The position numbers and the translations under genes are program-made. The notes beneath the pieces are model-generated. The model was not told the DNA's origin and did not search any database. It saw only the letters and a list, made by a program, of their open reading frames with translations. From contig JAEWBI010000006.1 in the NCBI GenBank assembly GCA_023391185.1, positions 1 through 37,218 on the forward strand: 37,218 nt of DNA, written 5' to 3'. Numbering within the stretch: position 1 is the first letter of the stretch; each line of letters begins with the position of its first letter. Positions 9,061 through 18,259 of this stretch are shown in pieces. This DNA comes from Bacillota bacterium. Its GTDB lineage: Bacteria > Bacillota_I > Bacilli_A > RF39 > UBA660.

Positions 9061-10381
9061 TTTTATCCTTTTTTAAAAATGCAAATGAGTTAAGCATTTC
9101 TTCTTTTGTTTTTGGTGAATATTTATATTGCATTAAATTGGAAATTATCTTTTTTCCGTCCTCCATTTTGGTTCTTAATTCATCGCCCATTTCATCAATG
9201 TTTGCTAATTCATATACATCTCTTGTTTCAAGATAACTTAGTAATGCTCTTCTCAAATTTGCCCCTGTCTCTTTCATGTCATCTTCCTGTACAGCTCCAC
9301 CAAGACGAGAAACAGATAATCCATAATCTATAGCGGGTTTTTCACCTTTATTAAAACTATTTGATGATAGAACTAATTGCCCATCTGTAATAGAGATTAC
9401 ATTAGTAGAAATATAGTCAGTAATATCACCAGCCTTAGTTTCTACTATAGGTATGATTGTAATAGAACCGCCATTTTTATGTTGACAACCTTTTTCTAAA
9501 AGACGAGAGTGCGTATAAAAAATATCTGCAGGATAAGCATCTCTACCTGGTGCTTTACCCGACATTAAACTTATTTCGCGGTAAGCATCGGCATGACGCT
9601 TTAAATCATCAATTACTACAAGTACATCATATTTACTTGCTAAATAAAATTCCGCTATAGAAAGTCCAACATATGGTGTTAGTGATAAAACGGTAGGCTT
9701 TTCATCGTTGAAGGCTGCAAGTATAAAAGTATAATTTAATATTCCTCTTTCAAAAAGTTCATGATGTATTTCCTTAACTTCTTTTTTAGTCTTACCAACC
9801 GCAATATAAATGCATACAACATTTTTACCTTGCTGATTAGCTATTATATCTAATGATAATTGAGTTTTACCAGTTTTCTTATCACCAATTATTAATTGTC
9901 TTTGCCCTTTTCCAATTGGATAAATTAAATCTATACCTGTAATACCAGTTAATAAAGGACGATTTACTTTGGTACGATCCATAATTGAAATATTAGGATT
10001 CTCAACATTTATTTTTTGTAATCCATCAAACTTTTTACCAGTTAGTTTATCTTCACCAAAAATATCTACTACTCGTCCCATATAATTACTTGATACATAT
10101 GAACTAAATTCTTCACCTGTTGAATAAACAATATCACCAACAGTAATTTTATTAGTCTCTTTTAAGATTGCTACTATGACTGAGTTATAAAGAATCTCAA
10201 TAACATATCCGATAGCTTTATTGGCTATATTTACTTGCTCAAAAAACCCAACATTCTCAAGTCCTCTTGCTTCAATAATATAATCTTGAACCTTAATTAC
10301 TGTTCCAGTTTCATAAACATTATTATTTTTCTCAATCTTTTGTAGTTTAAGATCCAATACATCTTCTACACAATCATTCAT
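9050..10381 (-). CDS. atpA: F1-like ATPase alpha subunit
   Basis: Non-catalytic hexamer subunit that supplies the arginine finger. Predicted 443 residues against about 500 for housekeeping AtpA; the shortening is at the C-terminal helical domain. Visible motifs: P-loop GDKKTGKT (166-173), the VLVVIDDLKRHADAYREISL stretch around Walker B (253-272), PGRDAYPADIFYTHSRLLE, and SVSRLGGAVQ with the arginine finger Arg359. Keeping both the P-loop and the arginine finger argues for a working hydrolytic hexamer. AAGGGG lies seven bases before the ATG, and the gene follows the b/delta-like gene by 14 bases. Order c, b/delta, alpha, gamma, beta, epsilon equals the classical atp order, indicating descent from a true ATP synthase operon. 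Confidence 0.93.
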   Translation of the reverse strand: MNDCVEDVLDLKLQKIEKNNNVYETGTVIKVQDYIIEARGLENVGFFEQVNIANKAIGYVIEILYNSVIVAILKETNKITVGDIVYSTGEEFSSYVSSNYMGRVVDIFGEDKLTGKKFDGLQKINVENPNISIMDRTKVNRPLLTGITGIDLIYPIGKGQRQLIIGDKKTGKTQLSLDIIANQQGKNVVCIYIAVGKTKKEVKEIHHELFERGILNYTFILAAFNDEKPTVLSLTPYVGLSIAEFYLASKYDVLVVIDDLKRHADAYREISLMSGKAPGRDAYPADIFYTHSRLLEKGCQHKNGGSITIIPIVETKAGDITDYISTNVISITDGQLVLSSNSFNKGEKPAIDYGLSVSRLGGAVQEDDMKETGANLRRALLSYLETRDVYELANIDEMGDELRTKMEDGKKIISNLMQYKYSPKTKEEMLNSFAFLKKDKNED

Positions 10382-10395
10382 AGCGAACCCCTTTT

Positions 10396-11139
10396 CTATG
10401 ATAAACCATAATCATATAATTTACTTTTATATATAATCATTATTCCTTTACATAAACTATCATCATAAGATGTTTTAATTAGACTGTTTAAATAGTCATA
10501 ATTCTCTTCTTTATTACCAACTTTAACATATATTGTTGGATCTTCTTTACGTATTAGTTCTTCTATATATCCCTTGAATTTTAATATATTAAAATCACTT
10601 TGTGAATAAGTATATAAAATTTTCATTTCCTCATCTGTAAAAATTCTTTTTAATGCCTCTATTTGTTCCGCACTATTCATCAAAATTAATTTATATATAC
10701 ACTCAAAATTAAGTTTATTATCAATACTATTTAATAAATGATAAAGAGCATTACTACAATTTTGAATATTCTTTTCGATAAAACTAATAATTACTTCCTC
10801 GTTATTAATATTAAATTTTTCATTAATTTTTTTATATTCTCTAAAAATTTGATCGTCTTTATATGTAGGATCTTTAATTTCATATGAACTATCAAATTTA
10901 CTATTTGTTGTTTTAAAATTATCTTCAATATTAATATTTTCTAAGTTTCTTATCTTTTCATTAATTACTTCTAATTGTCTACTTTTAGATTCAATAATCT
11001 CATCATAATTTTGCAATTTATTTACAAAATATGTTTTTGCTCTTTCGTTTAAATTCTTAACTGTATTTTTTAAAACTAAAAACATCAACAATAGAAGTAA
11101 TCCTACAATTAAGAATGTTGAAACTATTATTGAAAGCAT
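10396..11139 (-). CDS. Membrane-anchored stalk subunit, b-like with a delta-like C-terminal end
   Basis: Predicted 247 residues. An N-terminal membrane helix (about 4-23) is followed by a charged, probably coiled-coil stretch (about 25-75) as in the peripheral-stalk b subunit. The rest is helical, and the final segment DDSLCKGIMIIYKSKLYDYG resembles the end of the delta subunit (DPSLIGGxxxxxGDxxxDGS). No separate delta gene is found between here and alpha, so this may be a fused b-delta subunit. It starts 4 bases after the c-like gene with a weak ribosome site, suggesting translational coupling. Position and architecture support the assignment; overall similarity is low, and a stalk protein of other origin cannot be excluded. 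Confidence 0.7.
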   Translation of the reverse strand: MLSIIVSTFLIVGLLLLLMFLVLKNTVKNLNERAKTYFVNKLQNYDEIIESKSRQLEVINEKIRNLENINIEDNFKTTNSKFDSSYEIKDPTYKDDQIFREYKKINEKFNINNEEVIISFIEKNIQNCSNALYHLLNSIDNKLNFECIYKLILMNSAEQIEALKRIFTDEEMKILYTYSQSDFNILKFKGYIEELIRKEDPTIYVKVGNKEENYDYLNSLIKTSYDDSLCKGIMIIYKSKLYDYGLS

Positions 11140-11143
11140 TTAG

Positions 11144-11389
11144 CTATGAAACCAGTGGATTAAAGAATAGTAACATAAAAGTAAACGCAAATAAGAATAG
11201 TAAGAATACATTAGCGACAATTAAAATTGTCATTACTGAATGAACAACATCCGCTTTTGTCTCTGGATTACGTCCAACCGCTTCAGCAACTTTAGAGCCT
11301 AAAATACCTATTCCAATTCCAATACCTAGAAATGCTAATCCTAACATAGTACCAATAGCCGTAACAGTTGCAGCTAAAATTGTTTCCAT
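11144..11389 (-). CDS. atpE: F-type c-subunit homologue with Asn in place of the ion-binding carboxylate
   Basis: An 81-residue two-helix hairpin. Helix 1 carries the glycine-rich packing motif GIGIGIGILG (about 22-31), the polar loop is EAVGRNPE (36-43), and helix 2 follows. This matches subunit c closely, including the loop arginine Arg40. The essential ion-binding Asp/Glu lies 20 residues after the loop arginine (E. coli Arg41 and Asp61). Here that place is Asn60 (codon AAT), and neither membrane helix contains another acidic residue. The protein should still form a ring but should not carry protons or sodium by the known mechanism. GAGGGAG precedes the ATG. It sits where atpE is expected, before the b-like gene and after a 456-residue FN3-like protein that takes the usual place of subunit a. 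Confidence 0.92.
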   Translation of the reverse strand: METILAATVTAIGTMLGLAFLGIGIGIGILGSKVAEAVGRNPETKADVVHSVMTILIVANVFLLFLFAFTFMLLFFNPLVS

Positions 11390-11404
11390 TATAACAACTC
11401 CCTC

Positions 11405-12775
11405 TTAATAATTTATATATCTTGCAGTAACATTCATATTAATGTTATTACCATTATACATTGTGTCTTCTAATCTTAATAGAATTTCATAACCCGGACT
11501 AGAGATATCCATATATGATTCCCATCCATTTAAAGTAGTAGCAGTAGACGTATCTATATTTACTGTATTGATTGCAGAATTATCAGAATAAAGAACAATT
11601 TTTCCAGACTCAAGTTTATATAAAGGGTCTATTTTTAAAGTAAAATATACTCTATTTTGAGATATCTTAGTGATTGTAATATTATAATCTGGTTTAGCAG
11701 TTCTAACTCTTACTACATCCTGTATTTCTTCAATTAAACTATCACCATTTTCTTTATCTTTATAGTTATATCCTATACTCACGGTATATTCAGAGTTTGG
11801 TAATAAATTAATAATGCGATATCTAATTTCATCTTTATTTAACTGAATTCTAGTTGTATTTATTGAATCTGATAATAACAAAAATATAGATTCATACTCA
11901 TTAGCTGGGTCAATTACTGAATAATTAACATCTATGTAAGTGACACTTGGAATAATATCTTTCAAAGAAACTCTTTTTTGAAATTTTGTGGTTGTTCCAC
12001 TGTCAGTGTTATCGCCACCATTAGAGACATTAACATTAGTAGAAGAACCATTGTTTATAGTTGAATTACCATTATTACTATTTGAATTATTATTTTTAGT
12101 AGATGATTTATCTTTCTCAACATATTCATTACTACTACCAATAACCTTCTTTAAGTCAATTTCTTTCCCTTTATATTTCAATTTTTCATTAGCTACATCG
12201 AATGTAAAGTTTTGTGACTTTAAAGTTAAAGTATTTAGAATCTTAAGATTTGTACTATCATTTAATAAAAGCGCATTACCTTGTTTATCTAAAACAACTA
12301 CTAAGAAATTATTAACTAGAAAATCCTTACTACTATCAATTATTTCCTTATCAATCATTAAATATTTTCTGTCTGATAACTTATAAAAAGCAGCATCTGT
12401 GTTTTTAACAATCTCCGTTTGTCCAGATTTTTTAGCTACTGTTCCATCATCATATGTTTGATAAACAACACCGTAAGTATACATACGGTAATCCTTAGGA
12501 TTATAAACAATTGTCTCGGTGCCTAATACATATTTGTCATTATTTGTTTTTAAATAATATTTGCCATCCCAGTTTTGATATATGGTTCCATCTTCCTCTA
12601 AAGAAATTGGATTGTAGGACTCATCAAATAAATAGCTACCAGCCTCAACTGTATAGATATTTTTATCATATGACATAACTTTTGTAATACCAAATATAAA
12701 TATAGCAACAACAAATATCGCTATAACTGAGAATAGAACAAAAGCTTTAATATTTCCTTTACCTAAATGTCGCAT
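11405..12775 (-). CDS. Membrane-anchored extracellular protein with shared N-domain, linker and FN3-like domain
   Basis: Predicted 456 residues. A membrane anchor (about 9-31) with a short basic N-terminal tail places the rest outside. Residues about 40-215 form the domain that I align by eye with the neighbouring 1728-residue protein (KLSDRKYLMIDKEI against KVSDTRFLLVSKNL; FDVANEKLKYKGKEIDLKKVI against LDLSNNKIYYDSKERFSLSELVI). An Asn/Ser-rich linker (about 223-264) follows, then an FN3-like domain with LLPNSEYTVSIGYNY, then a final beta-rich domain. AGGAGG lies five bases before the ATG. The gene occupies the operon place of ATP synthase subunit a, directly before the c-like gene, 16 bases apart. 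The function is unknown; a structural subunit linking the ring to the surface assembly is inferred. Confidence 0.85.
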   Translation of the reverse strand: MRHLGKGNIKAFVLFSVIAIFVVAIFIFGITKVMSYDKNIYTVEAGSYLFDESYNPISLEEDGTIYQNWDGKYYLKTNNDKYVLGTETIVYNPKDYRMYTYGVVYQTYDDGTVAKKSGQTEIVKNTDAAFYKLSDRKYLMIDKEIIDSSKDFLVNNFLVVVLDKQGNALLLNDSTNLKILNTLTLKSQNFTFDVANEKLKYKGKEIDLKKVIGSSNEYVEKDKSSTKNNNSNSNNGNSTINNGSSTNVNVSNGGDNTDSGTTTKFQKRVSLKDIIPSVTYIDVNYSVIDPANEYESIFLLLSDSINTTRIQLNKDEIRYRIINLLPNSEYTVSIGYNYKDKENGDSLIEEIQDVVRVRTAKPDYNITITKISQNRVYFTLKIDPLYKLESGKIVLYSDNSAINTVNIDTSTATTLNGWESYMDISSPGYEILLRLEDTMYNGNNINMNVTARYINY

Positions 12776-12797
12776 ATGATCCTCCTATATAATTAAT

Positions 12798-15700
12798 TTA
12801 ATTATTAGTATAATTGTGTTCAATTGAAGCTGTTTTAACTATTCTATCTTCATACAAAAATTGTAATTCTACATAATAAAGTCCTGTTTTTGGCAAAGTT
12901 TCTGGCAAAGTGAATAAATAATAATTATCATCACCACTAGCTATTTGAGATGGTATAAAAGGAATAGTTCCATCTTGTGCATACCCACTAAAATTGTATA
13001 TTGAATATCTTATATTACCTATTGATGTTAATTTATAACTATTATAAAATAGTAAATCAATTTTTGATTTTGAAGATGAATTCATTGCTGTATATAAATC
13101 ACCCAAATCAATACCTGAATCATCAAGAGTAGACTTTGAATAAGTTGATTCATATCTTTCTATATCAATCATATTATTTTTTCTATCTATATAAGTAGTA
13201 ACTATTATTTTATATTCACATGCTCTTTCCAAGTTCGTAAGTATAATTGTATTATTTAAACTATTGATGCTATACTCAACATATTTATATTTATCTGGAG
13301 TAACATCGACACCCTTATTATCAATAACCTTAATAGTATAAGTACCATTAACAATAACTTTATGAATATCTGAGACACTTATTTTAAAATTTAATCCAGA
13401 ATCTTCTGTTGCCGTTCCTACAATACCTATAAAAGGTGAACGTAATTGATACAAATAAAAATCATAATTAGTGTTATCATCTAACTCTACTTCTACTTGT
13501 TGGCCATCAATGGTAACGTATACAATTGGTGTAATTACTAAATTATATAATTGATCAAAATTAAAGCTACTACCTGGAGGGCATGGGATATTTTTAACCA
13601 TGCTCTTACTAAAAATTACATCATCAGTAATTGTTTCAGTAACAGGAATTTTTTGAACAATACCATTTTCATCTGTTTCATATTTGTATAAAGTATATTT
13701 AATTTTGTCATAACCTACAATTTGTGTTAGGTTATATGCAATCCTTATATTTTTTTCACTATATGTTGTAGCAAGATATCTAGCATTTATATTTGTTATA
13801 CCAACAGTAGAAAGAGTAGAAAAATAATATATTTTAGTATTATTTTTATAATCAATATCATATAACTGTGTTTTAACAAAATTAACGCCATCAAATACAT
13901 AAGCATATAATTTAATAAAATATTGAGTTTTTGGATTTAAATTATTTAAATTAACTGTATTGTCTGTTCCAACTACAATTACTTCTGTACTATTTACAAA
14001 ATTACTAGTTGTTCCAGATTCATTGGTTTCATATAACTCTACATAAAACTTATTATCTTTAATTTTTGATGCATCTGCTCCATAAAATCTCAAATTAATT
14101 TGCGCAGTTCTTAATGTTGTAGAAATATTTAATCTTTCTTGTTCATTAAGTAAACTAACACCGGGAACTATAGTATCAAAATTAATCATTTGTGTTCCAT
14201 CACCAGTTATGGTTGATAAATCCAACTTCTTAGCTATAATATTTTCATAATTATAAACAATTCCTGTTTGATTACAAGTACTAGCAAGTACTTTAGTACG
14301 TGAGTTACTTAAATTATTTAAAACAATTGAATTAGGATTAAAATCCATATTATATACAGAGCCATTAGCAGAGGCATCACCTTTAAGATTATTACTAGAG
14401 TTTATTGTTAAATACTCTCCACCTACACCATCTTTAATAATGGTTTGAAGAGCAAGTTTACTTCCAGTAATATCAAAACCTGTAATACCAGTATCATAAT
14501 AAGCTTGTACTCCAATTGTAACATCTTGATTTATAAACTCTTTTATTTGAGCTAAATCCATAGTAACTGAATCATAATCTAAAGGCACATTATCTTTTAC
14601 TATAGTTTGTCCACCTGAAGTGAATGTAATTTTTAATGCCGCTATTCTACTTGTATACTGAATATTATCATCATAATTCACTATGCTTATAATAACTCTA
14701 TTAACATCAGTAACAGCATGGAATTGTAATTGCTTCATGCCAAATATAGAATCAAAATATTGATATACTAATGCTTTTCTTTTTACTGAACCATCTTTTT
14801 TTATTAATGCTTGCGAAGCTTCAATACTTAGATTACCTTTTGATAGATTAGAAAAAGTTATTGTTTTATAATCTGTTGTTGTTTGTTCTATTGTTACATT
14901 ACTTTTTTCTACACCATCTATTTTTGCATATAACTCATCTGTAGACATAGCGTTATCTATATCGCTAAACTTATATTTAAATGTTATTGAATTTGTAGTA
15001 GAAATAGATGGATATAATTCAAAAGTAGGTTCTTGTTTAGAAGGAGATATAACCTCTGATTTTAGAAGTACACCAGTTTCAGCTCCTCTATAAGGATAAA
15101 CTGTTTCAGCTACTCCGTCAAAGTTAAGATCTAAATATGCCTCATAAACAAAATAGTATTCATTACCTCTTGTGAAACTATCATCGGTAACTCCAAAATC
15201 TGTTCCATCGTTTAAATAAAATTCTGCATAATCAATTGTTCCGGCACTACCGACTTCAACAATTTTTCCCTCCGGATTTATTGGTTCGTTTGTTTTATTG
15301 TCATATATGTAATATTTTAAGTACTTAGCGTATAAACGGCTATTATCATATGATGCTTTTACTTTATAACCAACAACAGTATCAGATTTCAAATCAGATC
15401 GATATTTATCACCAGCATCTTTATTTCTAATTGCATTAACTTCCATCGAGTTGTTAATATCTGGTGGTAAATCAGGAATAAATCCATTAGACTTAACAGA
15501 AACTGATTGTCTTGTTATTGGAATATTATTTTTATAATCTGTATAGTCATAAGCACCTGTAATTTCAATAGTATAATACTCTTCATGCATATCACTATTT
15601 TTTACCCCGAAGAAATCAGGAGTTATTAGGAAAGATTTATCATAATAAGTTTCCTTTAGGTCACTGTTATAAGGTGATAAATTACGATCAACTTTTTTTA

Positions 15701-17984
15701 CTGATTTAACTAATGTACCGGAAGTTGTTTGTCCAGTATATAGATTAAACACTAAACCAGTAAGAGTATTAGCTTCAAGACTGTTATCAATTCCACCACT
15801 TGTACCTAAAATTGTATTTACTGAAAATGCATTAGTAATGCTATCATAATTGACACTGTAATTTGCTACTAAAGACTTTGTCTCTGCTGTTTTTTCAATA
15901 ACACTACCAATAAAACAATTATTTATTACAGAGTTTCCATCTTGCAAGTTGACTGTTGTATAAGCAGATATTGTATAAGTTTCGTTTGCCCTTAAGTTAT
16001 TTAAAGATAAAGGAATTGATAAATTACCATTTGAAGTTACGGATTTACTTACACCTATTGAATTTGTATAAACTATTGTTATTAAGCTATCATCTAAAGA
16101 AATAGTATTTCCTTCATCAATTATAGTTAATATTCCATCAATTTTTTCAAACGTAATCTCAGAAGAATCAAAACGTAATGTTGGAAATTGAACTCCATCC
16201 ATTTTGAAAACAGAGCTATAATCGCTTTCATACTCAACATACTTTTCATTGTCATAAAATTCAGCAATTAGTTTAAAAGTATATGGCACTCCTCTAAAAA
16301 TTGCTGTATCATCAACCTTTACATCAACTGATCCTAAGGTATTCTTATCAATAGTTACAACAGGAACTGCATTTTCATCTGCTATAACTCTAGCATCATA
16401 TACTTCGTATTTATAGCTTTGTATACCATTATTAACATCACTAACATTATTAGCTTTTAGAGTGAATAAACCACTTTTTTTATTTATAGCTGAAGATATT
16501 TCACCAAAAGTTGGTTTGTTTTTTAGTGTTTTACAATCATTTGTTATTTCAAAACCATTTGAAATAACGACATCTTCATATAAGAAATTAGCCATTACAA
16601 CTTTATAAGATGTATTAGCTGATAGGTTATCGAATATTACATCTGCTCCACTTCTGGCATGTTCACCATCAACACTAACTGTTTTAATTACTTTATCATC
16701 AGAGTCCAGTAATAAAACATCGGCAGACTTTATATTAGAATATGATTCTGCATTAACTATAAAACTTAAAACGGAATCTGTGTAATAATTTTTTATCATA
16801 GATATTCCAAGTAATTCTGTTCTAAAACTTTTTATAAGAAAATCACGATTATATGTAATACTGTCTTTAATGTAATCAGAATTTATAATCAAGGTATATC
16901 CAGTATTTGGATTTAAATTTTCAATTGATATGTCTAAAGAGAAAGTACCAGAAGAATCTTCTCTAGAATAAACTACTTTCCCAGAATTTGTCTCTACAAC
17001 CTTTGTTGAAACATTACCAATTAACATATTGCTATTATCAGTAATCTTCACTACAGCATCTAACTTATTTGATGCAACTTCCATACTGGCCACTATAAAA
17101 CCAGGTAAATTATCTACTGAATCTTCAACTTCTTCAGTATCTTTATCATCATCAGTCCCAACATCGATACCTGTACTATTACCTGTATTAGATGTATCTT
17201 TCCCAGAATTATTTGAATTATTATCAGCAGCATCTGCTTCATCATCTACTATAATAGGAATGTTATCATCTGAATTAATAACAAGTTCAGATAGAGAAAA
17301 TCTTTCCTTTGAATCATAGTAAATTTTATTATTGCTCAAATCAAGTTTTACAACACTTCCTAAATTAATATAAGAATTTGAAGCAATAGTTTGCATAGAA
17401 ACTTCCTGATTTTCTAACCTTACAATATTTCCATCAACAATATTTAGTTCTAAATACCCCGAAATATTTTTTTCGACACTATCGGTTACTAATTTTAGAT
17501 TCTTAGAAACCAATAAAAATCTTGTATCCGAAACTTTAATAATAAAGTTCGAAAAGCTTACTTTATTATTAGAATTATTTGTAGTATATACACCATCTTT
17601 ATTTTCTAAAATAGTTTGGTTAAATATATTATAATATTTTAAATTTTTCGAACCCAAATCATCTGTATTTATTATAACACTTTTCTTTAATACACTTACT
17701 GAACCATCAAGATAATGTACTATTCCATTATCCTCTACTGAAACTTCGCTTCCATCAATATCCGTAAAAATAATACTTGATGGATACTTTGCCTTATACT
17801 TTGAACCACTGTTAAAATAATATTTTACTGATGCATTAGAATCATTTTCATTAGCAGAAGAAAAAATATACCCGTCTTTTGTAAATTCTTTATACTGCTT
17901 ATTTTCTTTATCAAACGCAAGGTAAAATACTATACCAATCATTAAAATTACAGATATAACGATAAACGCTGCCTTAGTTTTCAT
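12798..17984 (-). CDS. Giant membrane-anchored extracellular protein with tandem FN3-like repeats; first gene of the F1-like ATPase operon
   Basis: Predicted 1728 residues from the ATG at 17982-17984, which has TTGGAGG five bases upstream (the same GGAGGATCAT-ATG context as the next gene); an upstream in-frame TTG overlaps that site. A short basic tail and one membrane helix (about 6-24) are followed by a domain of about 200 residues shared with the other exported proteins of the operon, an acidic Asn/Asp-rich linker (about 245-295), and then many FN3-like repeats to the C-terminus. Repeat markers include NLNPNTGYTLI, NLSANTSYKVV, NLRANETYTIS and NLNPKTQYFIK. No LPXTG or other sorting signal is visible, so it stays on the membrane through its N-terminus. 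A fibre- or leg-like surface role is inferred. No enzymatic motif is seen. Confidence 0.88.
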   Translation of the reverse strand: MKTKAAFIVISVILMIGIVFYLAFDKENKQYKEFTKDGYIFSSANENDSNASVKYYFNSGSKYKAKYPSSIIFTDIDGSEVSVEDNGIVHYLDGSVSVLKKSVIINTDDLGSKNLKYYNIFNQTILENKDGVYTTNNSNNKVSFSNFIIKVSDTRFLLVSKNLKLVTDSVEKNISGYLELNIVDGNIVRLENQEVSMQTIASNSYINLGSVVKLDLSNNKIYYDSKERFSLSELVINSDDNIPIIVDDEADAADNNSNNSGKDTSNTGNSTGIDVGTDDDKDTEEVEDSVDNLPGFIVASMEVASNKLDAVVKITDNSNMLIGNVSTKVVETNSGKVVYSREDSSGTFSLDISIENLNPNTGYTLIINSDYIKDSITYNRDFLIKSFRTELLGISMIKNYYTDSVLSFIVNAESYSNIKSADVLLLDSDDKVIKTVSVDGEHARSGADVIFDNLSANTSYKVVMANFLYEDVVISNGFEITNDCKTLKNKPTFGEISSAINKKSGLFTLKANNVSDVNNGIQSYKYEVYDARVIADENAVPVVTIDKNTLGSVDVKVDDTAIFRGVPYTFKLIAEFYDNEKYVEYESDYSSVFKMDGVQFPTLRFDSSEITFEKIDGILTIIDEGNTISLDDSLITIVYTNSIGVSKSVTSNGNLSIPLSLNNLRANETYTISAYTTVNLQDGNSVINNCFIGSVIEKTAETKSLVANYSVNYDSITNAFSVNTILGTSGGIDNSLEANTLTGLVFNLYTGQTTSGTLVKSVKKVDRNLSPYNSDLKETYYDKSFLITPDFFGVKNSDMHEEYYTIEITGAYDYTDYKNNIPITRQSVSVKSNGFIPDLPPDINNSMEVNAIRNKDAGDKYRSDLKSDTVVGYKVKASYDNSRLYAKYLKYYIYDNKTNEPINPEGKIVEVGSAGTIDYAEFYLNDGTDFGVTDDSFTRGNEYYFVYEAYLDLNFDGVAETVYPYRGAETGVLLKSEVISPSKQEPTFELYPSISTTNSITFKYKFSDIDNAMSTDELYAKIDGVEKSNVTIEQTTTDYKTITFSNLSKGNLSIEASQALIKKDGSVKRKALVYQYFDSIFGMKQLQFHAVTDVNRVIISIVNYDDNIQYTSRIAALKITFTSGGQTIVKDNVPLDYDSVTMDLAQIKEFINQDVTIGVQAYYDTGITGFDITGSKLALQTIIKDGVGGEYLTINSSNNLKGDASANGSVYNMDFNPNSIVLNNLSNSRTKVLASTCNQTGIVYNYENIIAKKLDLSTITGDGTQMINFDTIVPGVSLLNEQERLNISTTLRTAQINLRFYGADASKIKDNKFYVELYETNESGTTSNFVNSTEVIVVGTDNTVNLNNLNPKTQYFIKLYAYVFDGVNFVKTQLYDIDYKNNTKIYYFSTLSTVGITNINARYLATTYSEKNIRIAYNLTQIVGYDKIKYTLYKYETDENGIVQKIPVTETITDDVIFSKSMVKNIPCPPGSSFNFDQLYNLVITPIVYVTIDGQQVEVELDDNTNYDFYLYQLRSPFIGIVGTATEDSGLNFKISVSDIHKVIVNGTYTIKVIDNKGVDVTPDKYKYVEYSINSLNNTIILTNLERACEYKIIVTTYIDRKNNMIDIERYESTYSKSTLDDSGIDLGDLYTAMNSSSKSKIDLLFYNSYKLTSIGNIRYSIYNFSGYAQDGTIPFIPSQIASGDDNYYLFTLPETLPKTGLYYVELQFLYEDRIVKTASIEHNYTNN

Positions 17985-18125
17985 ATGATCCTCCAATTAA
18001 ATCTACGCGACATTTCACGAAATATTGGTTAACAAATTACAACATACTACACTTCTAATTTTAATTTACTAATTTCTTTTTTTACATATCCATTTTATAT
18101 ACCATGGAAATACACTATTAATTAA

Positions 18126-18154
18126 ATAATAGCATTTTTTAACACTATTTTCAA
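18126..18154 (-). promoter_or_regulatory. Promoter of the F1-like ATPase operon
   Basis: On the minus strand TTGAAA (18149-18154) and TATTAT (18126-18131) are separated by exactly 17 bases. It is the only good sigma-A-type match in the gap between the terminator at 18236-18259 and the first gene. It leaves an AT-rich leader of about 130 bases before the ATG at 17984, in which I see no strong structure. All downstream genes follow within 22 bases or overlap, so it may drive the whole operon. Confidence 0.65.
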
Positions 18155-18235
18155 GAATATAAGAGAAATATGTCGAATTTAAAACTATATTTCTTATATT
18201 TTTCACATTAGATAAACAAGTGGTAAATTAGCTAC

Positions 18236-18259
18236 AAAAAAAAAGACGCAATGCGTCTT
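18236..18259 (-). terminator. Rho-independent terminator of the secreted thioredoxin gene
   Basis: AAGACGC and GCGTCTT (18243-18259) form a 7-bp stem with a 3-base loop, followed on the minus strand by a run of T. The stem includes two bases of the stop codon of the upstream gene. It isolates the F1-like ATPase operon from the genes above. Confidence 0.85.

Noticed and set aside
5477..11389. Reading the cluster as an ordinary ATP synthase operon
   Set aside because: Subunit order and motifs match, but the c carboxylate and subunit a are missing and the flanking genes encode surface proteins, so synthesis driven by an ion gradient is not supported.
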